Shown piece by piece: positions 1-10,051 of a stretch of DNA of 64,000 nt. Each line of letters opens with the position of its first letter. The first letter of the stretch is position 1. This stretch comes from Emergomyces orientalis (Eukaryota > Ascomycota > Eurotiomycetes > Onygenales > Ajellomycetaceae): contig MOWL01000045.1 in the NCBI GenBank assembly GCA_002110485.1, positions 1,488,001-1,552,000 on the forward strand, written 5' to 3'. The position numbers and the translations under genes were made by a program. The notes under the pieces are model-generated. The model was not told the origin of the DNA. It searched no databases and saw only the letters and a program-made list of their open reading frames with translations.

Positions 1-2878
1 ACGAAAAATGTTTCCTGGCCCAGCCAAAGATGTCTTGCTTGCCTCCAGGGGCATATCCACTTGTATAATCTTTACCACCGGTTCCCGACGCATGGAGCTC
101 GCGGACCATGGCCCGCGCAATGATCCGTACTGTCTCCAACGACGGCTGTACGAACTTGGAATACCGATCAGGCTGCAGTTGAACGTCTACCACTTGGTGT
201 CCTACCCCACGCAGGCGTTCAGGGGTCCGTGCAGTGGACCGAAGCGTTACGTTCCCGCCTAGCTTGGTGTTTACGGAGGGTCTATCGATGCACCAGAGGC
301 GGTATAGCCGTTTTCCGGCTTCGCTTCCCCGTGTCTCCACGATCGCGGACAGGACTTGGTTGAAGGCGGAACTGGGGATGGTAACTGCGGGGGCTTGCCT
401 GGCTGTCCACTGCGGGCTCACCTTCTGACTTATATCGGATATGGTTCCTCGGATCGACCTGAATATTCTCAAGAATTGGAAAAGAATCGCCTCATGGTAT
501 TTTGTATCTCTTTCGGCATAGTTAGGCGTAGGGTTGAATTCGCCCTGTAACAATTTGGCTAGAATTTCCCCGGCTCTCATTAAAGGGCTGGGTTGGCCTT
601 GCTTGGGGAGTCCCTCTTGTTCGCCTGTGCTGTATATTTTATCCAGCCGTATTATTGCTGCTGCTAGAGAGGCAACCTCTTCGGAGTCCCAGCCGCTCCC
701 GTTAGTGTTTTGAAGGTGGAGCAGAATTTCGTTTATTCGGTCCCAGTCATGGCGCTGGATAGCATAGCCGAAAAATGCCTTTATAACAGGAATTGGCCAT
801 GGAAGTGGTAGGTCCTCTGCAACCGTGCTAAGCAGCTTTTCGTCTTTTATAGCTGCTGCGTATCTTATTATCGCGGGTGCGAGGAGGTGATCCGAATAAC
901 ACTTTCGTGGAATGATAGCACGTCTATCCCCATCAGCGAAAAGTAGTTGGCGCGCGAAATCACGATCTCCAGGTGGGATTGAAAAAGCTAGCAATCGTGA
1001 GAGGGACGAACTCGAGAACCCTGTTAAGGATGCTGCATTGGGACCTGGGGTCGAAGACATCGTTTGTGGTATTGCTTGAGCCGGGGTTGTGCCATCCAGC
1101 GGACTCGTTTCCGGATTTTCTGTGGGCTCTTTAGAAAATCGGAATTCGATATCTGTCTTCTCTGACCGGTTGGCAGCGTCGAGTTTGTCAAAAAGGCGGC
1201 GAGATCTGTAAACATGTCCCGTATTGGCATAAGTATCCAATATATAATGGTTTAGACCTAGAACAACCCCTGATCTGTCGAGTGGGTGGGGATGGGCATT
1301 TGTTTCCAGTGACTCCTCAGGTGCAGGATTGGGAATGTTTGAGGCAAACTTCAACAAGTGCTCAAAAGACTTAGGATCAACCTCCGGGACCACCCCTCGA
1401 GCTTCCATCATGCGAACGACGAGGTGATCGACGTCTCGTGGCTTTAAATAAACATTATTTTCTTTTAATAGCTGCACTATAGACTCCATGTAATCGAGAA
1501 TGGAGGTATAATAAACCCCCCGATGTCCGACCCCGACCTTGACACAGTTATTAAGCCCATCCATCATTGAAAAGACCACTTCGCTGCTTATTGTCCGCTT
1601 GCCCAGGCCTACAAAGGGGCCATGTGATTCATTTACATTTGCACTTTTGGACCCGCATGCGCAGCTAGCCCAGGTATCATATCGGTCGATTTTGGATGAA
1701 GTGATTGCATCCAAATTGACGGACTGACTTGCAAAGCTTTCGACGAACCATCGTAATTTTCTGGTTGCTAACTGCTTTAATATCCAGGAACCTTCGATAT
1801 TGAATCCTCCTTCGACACAACACCACAAGATAAATTCCAACCAAATTTCGGGTCCGAGTGGTCTGACTTGTATTTTGTATTTGGTTGCAGCTGACACATC
1901 TTTTCCAGTAGCTAAAGCAAGCGCAGCGCTATCAATTTCATTGCCTATCCAAACGGCATTTGATAAAACGTTCATGATGTGGGAGGATAGAAGATGCATC
2001 GCAGGAGTGCCACGATTCAGCCTTTCTGGAGCCTGGGATGTAATGTACTTGTATACCCCGTGTGGGATGTAATCTAGGTGATGAAGACGGGCAACAATCC
2101 GGTAGAAATAAAACATCGCAGTCCGCGATTCCTCCGGTGGTAAATCAGCTGCCTCGAGAACAATACTTCCCAAGGCCGGCCATAATTCCTCCATAGTTCC
2201 AATTCGGGTAGACTTCTCTCCCATTCGACTTGTGACACGCGGTCCATCATTATACAAATCAATCGAATTCAACGATACCTGCCCTTCACTTTTCAAGATC
2301 CCGGGAGCCCGAAGTTTTGAACATTCGTCACCCGTCATCGTGTCGAAGGACCCGAGACTCGCCCAATCGATGTTTGACGGGAGCGACCCCTTCCTCAGGG
2401 CAGACAAAGGCTTTTCCGTTTCTTCGGCATTGTCAAGCAGTCTGTTCACTATCGCATGAACCGCAGACCATCTTCCGAGTTCGACACCAAGGTATGCCAG
2501 CAGGTCGCAACCAAGTGAGTCCGGGCTCCGAGCGTGATCCAAGAGGTCTAGAATAGCCAGGCATTTCTCCGATTCTGGAATTTCCCCCAGATAGTGGTCA
2601 TCTTTTGTATTCTCACGTAATTCCGAAGGTAGGTATTTTTCCAATTCTGAAATCCAGCGCGACGGGTTCGTTTTCTCCTCATACGGGCCGGGTAATGATC
2701 GCGCCGGGTTCCAACTTCGAACCAACAAGGTCGCAGCGCTGTCGATGGAGGGAGGAGGGCCAAAGTTTCGTGAACGAAATCCGGTAAGCTTCCATGATGG
2801 GATAATCGCGGAACCCGGAACAAGGCGAAGTCTGCGGCCTAAATGTCTTGCGCGGCCTGGGCGCAGGCAAGCTTGCAT
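1..2878 (-). CDS. PPR-like mitochondrial protein (3' end beyond the window)
   Basis: One uninterrupted reading frame of about 959 codons runs on the minus strand from ATG at 2876-2878 to position 1 with no stop, so the C-terminus is outside the window. The N-terminus is rich in Arg and poor in acidic residues over about 40 residues (MQACLRPGRARHLGRRLRLV), which is typical of a mitochondrial presequence. Several helical stretches look like degenerate pentatricopeptide (PPR) units: LNHYILDTYANTGHVYRSRR near residue 548, AFFGYAIQRHDWDRINEILL near 698 and FNQVLSAIVETRGSEAGKRL near 838. Fungal proteins of this kind act in mitochondrial RNA stability or translation (ATP13/AEP-like ATPase expression factors are one family). 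That function is inferred and I do not recognise the exact orthologue. No intron is needed. NDC80 lies downstream of its 5' end on the same strand, separated by about 570 bp. Confidence 0.7.
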   Translation of the reverse strand, partial: MQACLRPGRARHLGRRLRLVPGSAIIPSWKLTGFRSRNFGPPPSIDSAATLLVRSWNPARSLPGPYEEKTNPSRWISELEKYLPSELRENTKDDHYLGEIPESEKCLAILDLLDHARSPDSLGCDLLAYLGVELGRWSAVHAIVNRLLDNAEETEKPLSALRKGSLPSNIDWASLGSFDTMTGDECSKLRAPGILKSEGQVSLNSIDLYNDGPRVTSRMGEKSTRIGTMEELWPALGSIVLEAADLPPEESRTAMFYFYRIVARLHHLDYIPHGVYKYITSQAPERLNRGTPAMHLLSSHIMNVLSNAVWIGNEIDSAALALATGKDVSAATKYKIQVRPLGPEIWLEFILWCCVEGGFNIEGSWILKQLATRKLRWFVESFASQSVNLDAITSSKIDRYDTWASCACGSKSANVNESHGPFVGLGKRTISSEVVFSMMDGLNNCVKVGVGHRGVYYTSILDYMESIVQLLKENNVYLKPRDVDHLVVRMMEARGVVPEVDPKSFEHLLKFASNIPNPAPEESLETNAHPHPLDRSGVVLGLNHYILDTYANTGHVYRSRRLFDKLDAANRSEKTDIEFRFSKEPTENPETSPLDGTTPAQAIPQTMSSTPGPNAASLTGFSSSSLSRLLAFSIPPGDRDFARQLLFADGDRRAIIPRKCYSDHLLAPAIIRYAAAIKDEKLLSTVAEDLPLPWPIPVIKAFFGYAIQRHDWDRINEILLHLQNTNGSGWDSEEVASLAAAIIRLDKIYSTGEQEGLPKQGQPSPLMRAGEILAKLLQGEFNPTPNYAERDTKYHEAILFQFLRIFRSIRGTISDISQKVSPQWTARQAPAVTIPSSAFNQVLSAIVETRGSEAGKRLYRLWCIDRPSVNTKLGGNVTLRSTARTPERLRGVGHQVVDVQLQPDRYSKFVQPSLETVRIIARAMVRELHASGTGGKDYTSGYAPGGKQDIFGWARKHFS

Positions 2879-3452
2879 GACACGATCGGAGCTTGGAGGG
2901 GGGAGGTGAAGGGATCTATGAGGGAGCGACAACAGGAGATATCAGGCTGATGAGGCGTTGCATATTTGGCTCGGAATAGATTCGTATCCCGATCCATCAA
3001 GAAGTTTGGCAATGGCGCTGCGAAGGGAGGGTTGGCCTACTCAAGATGGTTTTGAAACTGGGGATAGATAGAGGCTTTCAGATTTCATGTGCTTGGAAAA
3101 AAAAAAGTGCTTTCGAAGAGCTTAGTCAGCAATATAAAAATTTGGATTGGATACAAAAAAAAAAAAAACCCCGGAAATACATTGAACATCATTACTATAG
3201 AAGAAAGCATGCTACGCGGCAAGGTATAATCTGTACATCAAAAAAGTGCCAAAAGAAATCACATCTCCTACTCCCACAGCCATTAACATGCACCATTACC
3301 ATGCATGCATACCAACCAGCTCCCAAGCACCAAATTCCATGAGAATATCCCCAAATCCTTATTAACAAAGACAAAATATACCGTCAGAAAAACGTGGCTC
3401 CATGCTATCATGATTCATAAACCAATAGTGCCAATATCCGCCCATTGTTCAA
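2879..3452. other. Intergenic: promoter of the PPR-like gene and 3' flank of NDC80
   Basis: No gene is seen in these 574 bases. There are two A-homopolymer runs (about 3098-3107 and 3155-3168). Short frames here lack coding character. Confidence 0.6.
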
Positions 3453-5745
3453 TTAAATATCATCGTCATTGGAAGTCTCCTGCTCCACTTGGTCGTCACC
3501 TCCAAGTTCCTGCTCGACTTCATCCACAACGAAGCTCTCGTAATCTTCCAGGCTCTTCTGGATGTGCACCTTGAACCGGATAACGTCGTTCAGCATCGTC
3601 TCGATTCCGGTATGAAGTTCTTCACGGAGAGCATTCGCTCGAAGAACCAGTTGTTCGTATTCGATGTTGGTGTTCATCTCTCGCTGTTCCATCAGCTGAA
3701 CGCTTTCAGTGAGGGTGGCACGCATTTTCGCAAGCTCTTTTTCCATCTTTTCAATCTGGGAGTCGGAAGTCAACTTTTGCGTTGTTGTAATTTCCTTGAG
3801 ATTCTCAAATTCCTCTTCCGCTGCGCGTCGTTTGTGTTCAAGAGCCTCGACTTCGCTCCTTTTTTCGTCCATGGCCTCTTTGATATTATCCAGGAGGTCC
3901 CGGTGATTCATATCTGCATCTAGAGCAAGTTTTCGTCGTTCATTGATTTCTTTCCGTAGAGTGATGAAGTTGCTACGAACAAGGCCGCGAAGGTCGAGGT
4001 TCAAGAGGTTCGTTGGATGATACCCGGTGAAAGTGTCGGCAAGCAAACGATCACCTTCTGGCGAGGTCCGAGAAGTCCCCAGCTGGGATGAAGAAAAGTT
4101 GCTTTCATTCAGATTGAGATGAAGTTCATAGTCCTGGCCCTTAGCGTTCGCGGCTGTCGCTGGGATCAAGCTGGTTTGATAACCAAGAGTGTTAAAAGTT
4201 TTGACCACTTGCTCTAGGGATTCGAGCTTCTTATTAGCTTCGGCCTCCTTTTCCATGACCTTAGCATGAGTATCTTCAAGTTGAACAAGGGTATCCTCCA
4301 CGCTTTTCTGAAGCCGTTCTCGCTCGGAGTTCATGCGATCGATATCCTGGATCGTAATCCCCTGCTTATCTACACTATTTTGTAAATCCAGGCGTTCCTC
4401 ATCAGCTTTCTGAAAGTCCTCCTCAGTGCGGCTTATCTCCTCATCAAGAAACTTGATGCGATTTTCGTATTTGGCAATCTTTCCTTGGACATTCTGATTG
4501 TAGTCTTCAAACTTCTTCTTATCATCCTCTAGAATCCTGAAATGTTTTTCCAATTTTGTCATATCTGGTGCATTCTTCTCCATTTCCTCAATTTGATCCC
4601 GCAGCTCCCTATTCTCTGCTTCAAGGTCATGCATCTCTTGAATATATTTTTCATTCCCTCGCTCGAAGTCTGCTGCCATTGCTTCAATATGAGGAACTAG
4701 ACGCCTTTTTGCCACCTCATCGTCTTCATTCTCCCCCCCTTGAAGCCAGTCGCGATAGGCATTGGACAAGAAATGGAAAATAATATGATCACCAGAGATA
4801 TCCACACCAGCTTCCGCACAAGCATTGTCGTAGTGCCCCAAGTAATACCGATCAAGCATCTGTGCTAACTGCATCATCCAATGAAGCATGCCTAGGAAAG
4901 TCGACCAGTTCTGGCCACCAACAGCCGCAATTTGGGATTTAGTAATGCTCTTCTCAAATGGATAACGTAGTTGTTTGAGGATAGGAGGAACTTCAGCGTC
5001 AATATTCTTCTGAAATTTATAACCCGGATCGATTCTGCGATAAAGCCATTGGAAAATGTAGTTGAAATCTTTTTGAGTCGGGGATTTGAGGGTGTTTTGT
5101 GTTAGAGAGTGTTTCATCTCTAGCTCAAAGTTATTCTGCGTCAGATACTCCAATAGCTCTTGTCCAATTCGCGCCTGGAAGGCACGGTCTTTGAGAGGGC
5201 GCGGGTCTCTGGGAACACCAGCGGGAGCAGGAGCTTGGGTAAAGAATGACTGGTGATGGCTCATCGGGCCACCTGTTGACTGGCGCGAGAAAACGCTGCT
5301 TCGCCGTTGTAGCTGCGGAGGGGGAACTGGATGAGAGGACACAGGTGCATAACTTTGGCGACCTGCACTAGCGCTGTGAAAAATGTTGCTTGAAACAGAT
5401 CGTCGGACGGATGAGAGCCCGTTGTCTGCTCCAGATGAGGACCGCTGGAAAACTGGTTGTTGTGGTCGACCAAAGCCTTGACCGCCGATGGAGGTTGTGC
5501 GCACATGTTGCGACGTGTATGGTGGATTCTGGAGGTTTGCGGCGGAACTGGTTCGTTTAAGAGCTGAGGCAGGTTGAGGGATGGAGGATAGGTTCTGGAC
5601 ACTCGCAAGGGTCTGCGCCGAAGACTGGGTTAGTTCACATGAATTTAGTTCCTGGTTATTATTGTTGCAAAAGACGGTGTGGAAAAAGAGACCACTGTAC
5701 CTCTCGAGGGCGCCGGATGCTGAAAAGTCCAGTGTCTTGCGACAT
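3453..5745 (-). CDS. NDC80: Kinetochore protein Ndc80 (Hec1)
   Basis: Large subunit of the NDC80 complex (with Nuf2, Spc24, Spc25), which binds microtubules at the outer kinetochore. The model is two exons, complement(3453..5612, 5701..5745), 734 aa. Exon 1 encodes only [15 protein letters not shown], the conserved fungal N-terminus, and splices at GAG|gtacag to gcgcag|ACC. Frame and homology ([14 protein letters not shown]) both continue. The basic, disordered Ser-rich tail (about 1-150) is followed by the calponin-homology domain (about 150-265, with [18 protein letters not shown] and [18 protein letters not shown]). Long coiled coil then extends to the acidic C-terminus. The length is normal for filamentous fungi. 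A start at GTG 5504 would lose exon 1 and is wrong. It is divergent from PEX14, with about 550 bp shared. Confidence 0.95.
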
Positions 5746-6293
5746 CACGCCTGCTATCTGTGGTACTTTCACCCCGCGCAAGCGTGGGCCACTACCAAGG
5801 GATAGTAAATTCAAACACAGTGATAATTAAATGCACAATATTTTGTCAAGGCAATACCGCCAACTAGCCAATCAGTCAGTCGTTAATCGACAAGCACAGA
5901 AGATGTTGCCGTCGCATTGCCCAGTTGGGAAACATTGAAGCTGCCAAAGTAAACAAACCATCGCAGGCTTGGCGCTGCTTATCACATCTGTCGGATAAAT
6001 ATAAGTCCGTAGGCCGCTATCACGAGACTCCAGGTTCCGCTCCAGCCTCGGCTTTTGCCATTCTCGGCATGCGGCTGTTGTTAAAAGAACGTTCCCGAGT
6101 CCTTCTGCTGCTGGACCTTCACACCTCCATCAACCAACAGACAACGAGATGGAATGAGGTGTGCTGGATGTGACGATAACTGCATAAATTTGATTAAGAG
6201 CAATTTGCGAACTCCAGGCTATTTTCTACTTGTCGACACCTTTTACCGAGTGATATCTTCGCCTTGGGCCGCAACTGAAGGGCGTAGGCCAGT
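5746..6293. promoter_or_regulatory. Divergent promoter region between NDC80 and PEX14
   Basis: 548 bases lie between the two start codons. No coding frame of note is seen, and I found no recognisable cell-cycle box (ACGCGT) here. A pyrimidine-rich tract precedes the PEX14 ATG. Confidence 0.5.
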
Positions 6294-7670
6294 ATGGCTC
6301 TCCGCGAGGAGCTTGTTTCCTCCGCGGTATGTTATTCCCATCCCCCCATGTCATTGTATATACATTCACTGATAACCATATGCTAGATTTCCTGTATGTT
6401 GATCTACGAAGCCCATTGCTTTTTGCCGTCCAGTTCTGCATGAGTCAGTAGCTGACCCACAAATTTTTGCACATAGTCCTCCAAGACCCCTCGGTTTCTT
6501 CTGCGCCGCTGGAGAAAAAGATTGCGTTCTTGCAATCAAAGAATTTAACACAGGAAGAGATCGACCAAGCACTCTCAAGGGTAGGCGAAGACTCTTCTGC
6601 AGCTGTTACTCAAAATCCTACCCCGAGCACTGCCGTTCAACAGTCCAGCTACCGACAACCGCCTCCACAATATGGTCAAAACTATGCGTACGGACCGGGG
6701 GGTCAATGGCAACTTCCACCACCTCCTCCAGAGTAAGTTATGCTTCTAGTTATGTCTGTTTTGATTTGCGATGTGTTAAAGCTGTTCCCCTTTGTAGATT
6801 GCCGAAACGAGATTGGCGAGATTGGTTTATTATGGCGACAGTGATGGGTGGTGTCGGATATGGTTTATACTCTGTTGCTAAGGTAGGGACTTCTCTGGTC
6901 ATTGATCCATGGACACCATAGGCTTAATACCAAAATTACAGCGATATATCACTCCACTGATCGCCCCTCCTACCCCTCCTCAATTGCAGCAGGACAAAGA
7001 GAGCATTGACGAGCAGTTCTCTCGTGCATTTGCCCTCCTCGATCAGCTGTCAAGCGACACAGCAACCTTAAAGGCTACGGAAGAGGCACGAACCGAGCGC
7101 CTCGATGCTGCACTTCGTGAAGTGGAAAATGTGATTGCGGATCTGAAGACCTCTTCGCGACGACGGGATGAAGACACCCGGCGCATTGGGGAGGAAATAA
7201 AAGGTTTGAAGGACAGCATACCCAAAGCCATCGATGGCGCAAAGGAAGGAAACGACAAAAGACTCAAGGAACTCGGCAGCGAGCTCAGAAGTTTGAAAGT
7301 CCTTCTAGGAAATCGACTTAGCTCAACAGCATCCGGCAGTGTTTCAACTGCTACCACAGCTCCGCGGCCCAGTTCCACCACACCCCAACCAAGCCAAGAT
7401 GTGGCCGTAAATCGTCCCAACGGGGCAATTCCCTCATCACAAGCTGCTCCACTCGCTCCTGTACCTACTCCCTCACCACAACATGTGCCGACCCCCGCGG
7501 CCAGGGAGAACTCCAGCAGCCCATTTTCTCAACTCGGAAAACCCGCAAGCATTCCTGCGTGGCAGATGGCTGCTGCCAATAAATCTAAGAATGCCACTGT
7601 GCCTTCGCCATCGGTGGAGAACGCAAGCTCAGGCACCGAGGATCAGCAGACAAGTGCTCCTGCCGGCTAA
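6294..7670 (+). CDS. PEX14: Peroxisomal docking protein Pex14
   Basis: Membrane docking factor for the PTS1/PTS2 import receptors at the peroxisome. Exons are 6294..6326, 6387..6393, 6477..6732, 6798..6882 and 6942..7670, giving 369 aa. The N-terminal Pex5-binding domain reads REELVSSA-IS-FLQDPSV...KKIAFLQSKNLTQEEIDQAL (residues about 4-50). A Pro-rich linker (QLPPPPPELP) follows. The hydrophobic segment FIMATVMGGVGYGLYSVAKR (about 110-128) is the membrane-associated region. A coiled coil spans about 145-235, and the tail is disordered and Ser/Pro/Thr-rich. Exon 2 is only 7 nt (ATTTCCT). Without it the frame of exon 1 cannot join exon 3, and with it the conserved SFLQDPSV core is restored. 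Introns have consensus gtatgt/gtaag donors and CTGAC-like branch sites. Confidence 0.93.
6387..6393 (+). other. PEX14: 7-nt micro-exon of PEX14
   Basis: The sequence ATTTCCT is flanked by tgctag upstream and a perfect gtatgt donor downstream. Exon 1 ends in phase 0 (GCG) and exon 3 starts TC CTC CAA. Joining through this exon gives GCG ATT TCC TTC CTC CAA, which reads A-I-S-F-L-Q. Direct joining of exon 1 to exon 3 shifts the frame. Confidence 0.85.
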
Positions 7671-8092
7671 TCAATAATGTGTGTTTCATATATAAAGCAT
7701 CAACTTGAGGCGAAACCATCGAGGGCTAATAGTGTTTCGGTTTATTAATGTATTCAACTGGATCGTTTCTTTTAATTGCGTTTTTATGTACTGTATTCCT
7801 AGGGCAATTTTTGTTAGTTTATTCCGTAGTTAGGCTTAGGTGGACCCCGAGTTCATTTGATATTCCTGAGAATACCACGCTTTTATCGATTTCCTTTCCC
7901 TTTTGCAAAAACTGAAGTAATTGGACCCGCTATCCCTGTTCTTGCTTCCGCTGGCCGGAGAGTACCACCAAACATTTTAGCGTGGGATCCAGACTCCAGG
8001 TCTTGGCATTGATAATCAGCTTTCTGCTCCGAAGCTTCCAATTCCGCCATCACCACCACAGAGAATACGGAGCCAACAATACCACAGCCACC
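7671..8092. other. Intergenic: PEX14 3' flank and promoter of the RS-rich gene
   Basis: About 420 bases with AT-rich 3' UTR-like sequence after the PEX14 stop. Nothing else is recognised. Confidence 0.5.
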
Positions 8093-9549
8093 ATGGACAA
8101 ATCCAGACACCATCGGGATGCATATCGGAGCTACAGATCTCGATCTCGCTCACGATCACGCTCGCAAGCAATATCCACCTCACATTCGCCTGTCTCTGAG
8201 CGTTCTCGACGCCGCGATTACCATCACCGCCACCATCATACCAGCAATGACAGACGCACACGGTCCCGTTCCCCAGAAAGAAAAGGCAAGAGGCACAGCA
8301 GACGAGAGCATGAAAGACGGGTAGTGGCAGCACCAGCTCCAGTATCGGTACCAGCCACGCTCCCGTTTGATGCCAGGCCACTTTCCAAACGCGACCTGCA
8401 GCAGCTCGAGCCCATGTTCGCGCTATATCTAGATATACAGAAGAATATCGATATAGCAGACCTGGATGAGCGGGAGGTAAAGGGGAGATGGAAGAGTTTT
8501 GTGGGGAAATGGTAAGGCGATTGGCTTTTCCCCCCTCTTTATGTTCATTGTAACGTTGAACCGTTAAAAAGCAAGTTTGATACTGACACATCTGAGGAAC
8601 CGTGGAGAACTTGCGGAGGGCTGGTACGACCCGAGTACTTTCCAAAAGGCACAGCAAGACAGCACGGCGGGCAATTACCAACGTGTCACTTCGCCTGCAC
8701 GTCGGGCTTCGCCAGATTACGACCAAAATTTCGAAGGAGCTGATAGGGATACAAACGAGACCCCGCGCGAGCGCTCGACCAGCGCTGCCTTACCACTAGA
8801 TGAAAGAGGCAAATACACGGAACGAGAAGAAGACGAAGACGAGGAAGAAGAATCATACGGCCCCAAGCTCCCCACATCTGACTCCTCACTTGCCATCGCC
8901 CACTCAACCTCCAGAAAACACAGAGCAGATCAAAGGTCCGGCCCGACAATCCCAAATTTCCAAGACCTACAGCTGCAACGAGGTTCGTTTGCCAATTTCT
9001 CTCCACTCCCCTCACCTTTTATTTATTTCCCCCTCTCATTCCTCCCTCCCCCCCCAACCCAGAAAACGAGCTTATCCCAAACCAACGCACCACACAGAAT
9101 CCCAGAAAGAATCCCACGCAACCGGTTTTATCACGCAGCACAAAGAAACCTCTCTCGCCCGCGCCGCCCACAAAGCCCAGATTCGTTCCGCGGAGGAAGA
9201 AATCGCCCCACGCGCCGAGCCCGGCACTCGCGAGCGGCGCCTAGAGAAGAAGCGCGAAGCCGCCGCTGCCAATCGTGCCTTTGCAGAGTCAAAGACGGGC
9301 GGTGACGATGATGGTGAAGTAGGAGATGACTTGCTAATGGGGGGCGGCGGTGGAGGAGGTGATGATCTTGCGTTGCTGAAGAAGCAGAAGGAGAAAGAGG
9401 TGCGAAAGAAGAATGAGAGGGAGATTCGGCGGGAGGAAATGTTGAGGGCACGGGCGGCGGAAAGGGAGGAGAGGTTGAAGGCGTACCGGAGGAGGGAGGA
9501 GGAGACAATGAGTGTACTGAAGACGTTGGCGAAGCAGAGGTTTGGTTGA
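8093..9549 (+). CDS. Conserved RS-rich, coiled-coil nuclear protein (unnamed)
   Basis: Exons are 8093..8511, 8597..8982 and 9098..9549, giving 418 aa. The start ATG sits in a strong Kozak context (GCCACCATGG). The N-terminus is an Arg/Ser/His-rich RS-like stretch (RSYRSRSRSRSRS, residues about 11-25, and RRTRSRSPERKGKRHSRRE), as in splicing-associated proteins. A conserved core follows (DLQQLEPMFALYLDIQKNID, then VKGRWKSFVGKWNRGELAEG, which spans intron 1). An acidic block follows, and then a charged helical C-terminal region with the motif PRAEPGTRERRLEKKRE, ending in LKTLAKQRFG. I recall similar proteins across fungi but cannot name the family. A role in nuclear RNA processing is inference from composition. 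The acceptor of intron 2 is chosen at 9097 because the nearer AG at 9062 puts the conserved C-terminus out of frame. A gttcgt donor is used. Confidence 0.8.
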
Positions 9550-10051
9550 TGAGCCCGCTTCTAAATATCATTGTATAGGCATGAATGAATGGGCGGCGGT
9601 TGTCGAGATGCCACTATATAATTTTCAATTTAGTTATCTAAATTATATTAGGCTATTAGGCTATTATTGATACCCTATCAAGTGTATTGTTGATACCCTA
9701 TTAAGTGATACCTCCCTTCAATTCCATTCCTCCTTGAATGAACCCATTACGCCAAAGAATGAACCTCAGACCCGCGCTGGGAACGCAATATGTATATATA
9801 CAGACGTACAGTCATAAAATTCAAAGCAACATCAAGTCGTCATTAAACAAGGTTTCGAAAAGTTCTGCGTTTTTTTCTCTCTCAATTATTTGATCATGTC
9901 GAATTTCGCGTCGTCGAAACCAGTCTCTCCGGTCAGAGTGTTCCGATCCGATGCGATAGCGATCGGGATATTTGCTTAAGTTCGGATATATTTCGAGCCG
10001 TGGGGTAGATAATATCTGCTCCTCAATGATGAAGATCGGGTGCCATCGGTA
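9550..10051. other. Convergent intergenic region
   Basis: About 500 bases between two convergent stop codons, AT-rich. A short near-direct repeat (gataccctatcaagtg / gataccctattaagtg) lies at about 9669-9710. No gene is seen. Confidence 0.5.

Noticed and set aside
3453..5504. NDC80 starting at 5504
   Set aside because: The codon there is GTG. The conserved N-terminus continues upstream to a separate small exon at 5701-5745.
8800..9549. Continuous 249-codon plus-strand frame
   Set aside because: Its first two-thirds is the wrong frame of exon 2 plus intron 2. Only the part after 9098 is coding, joined by splicing.
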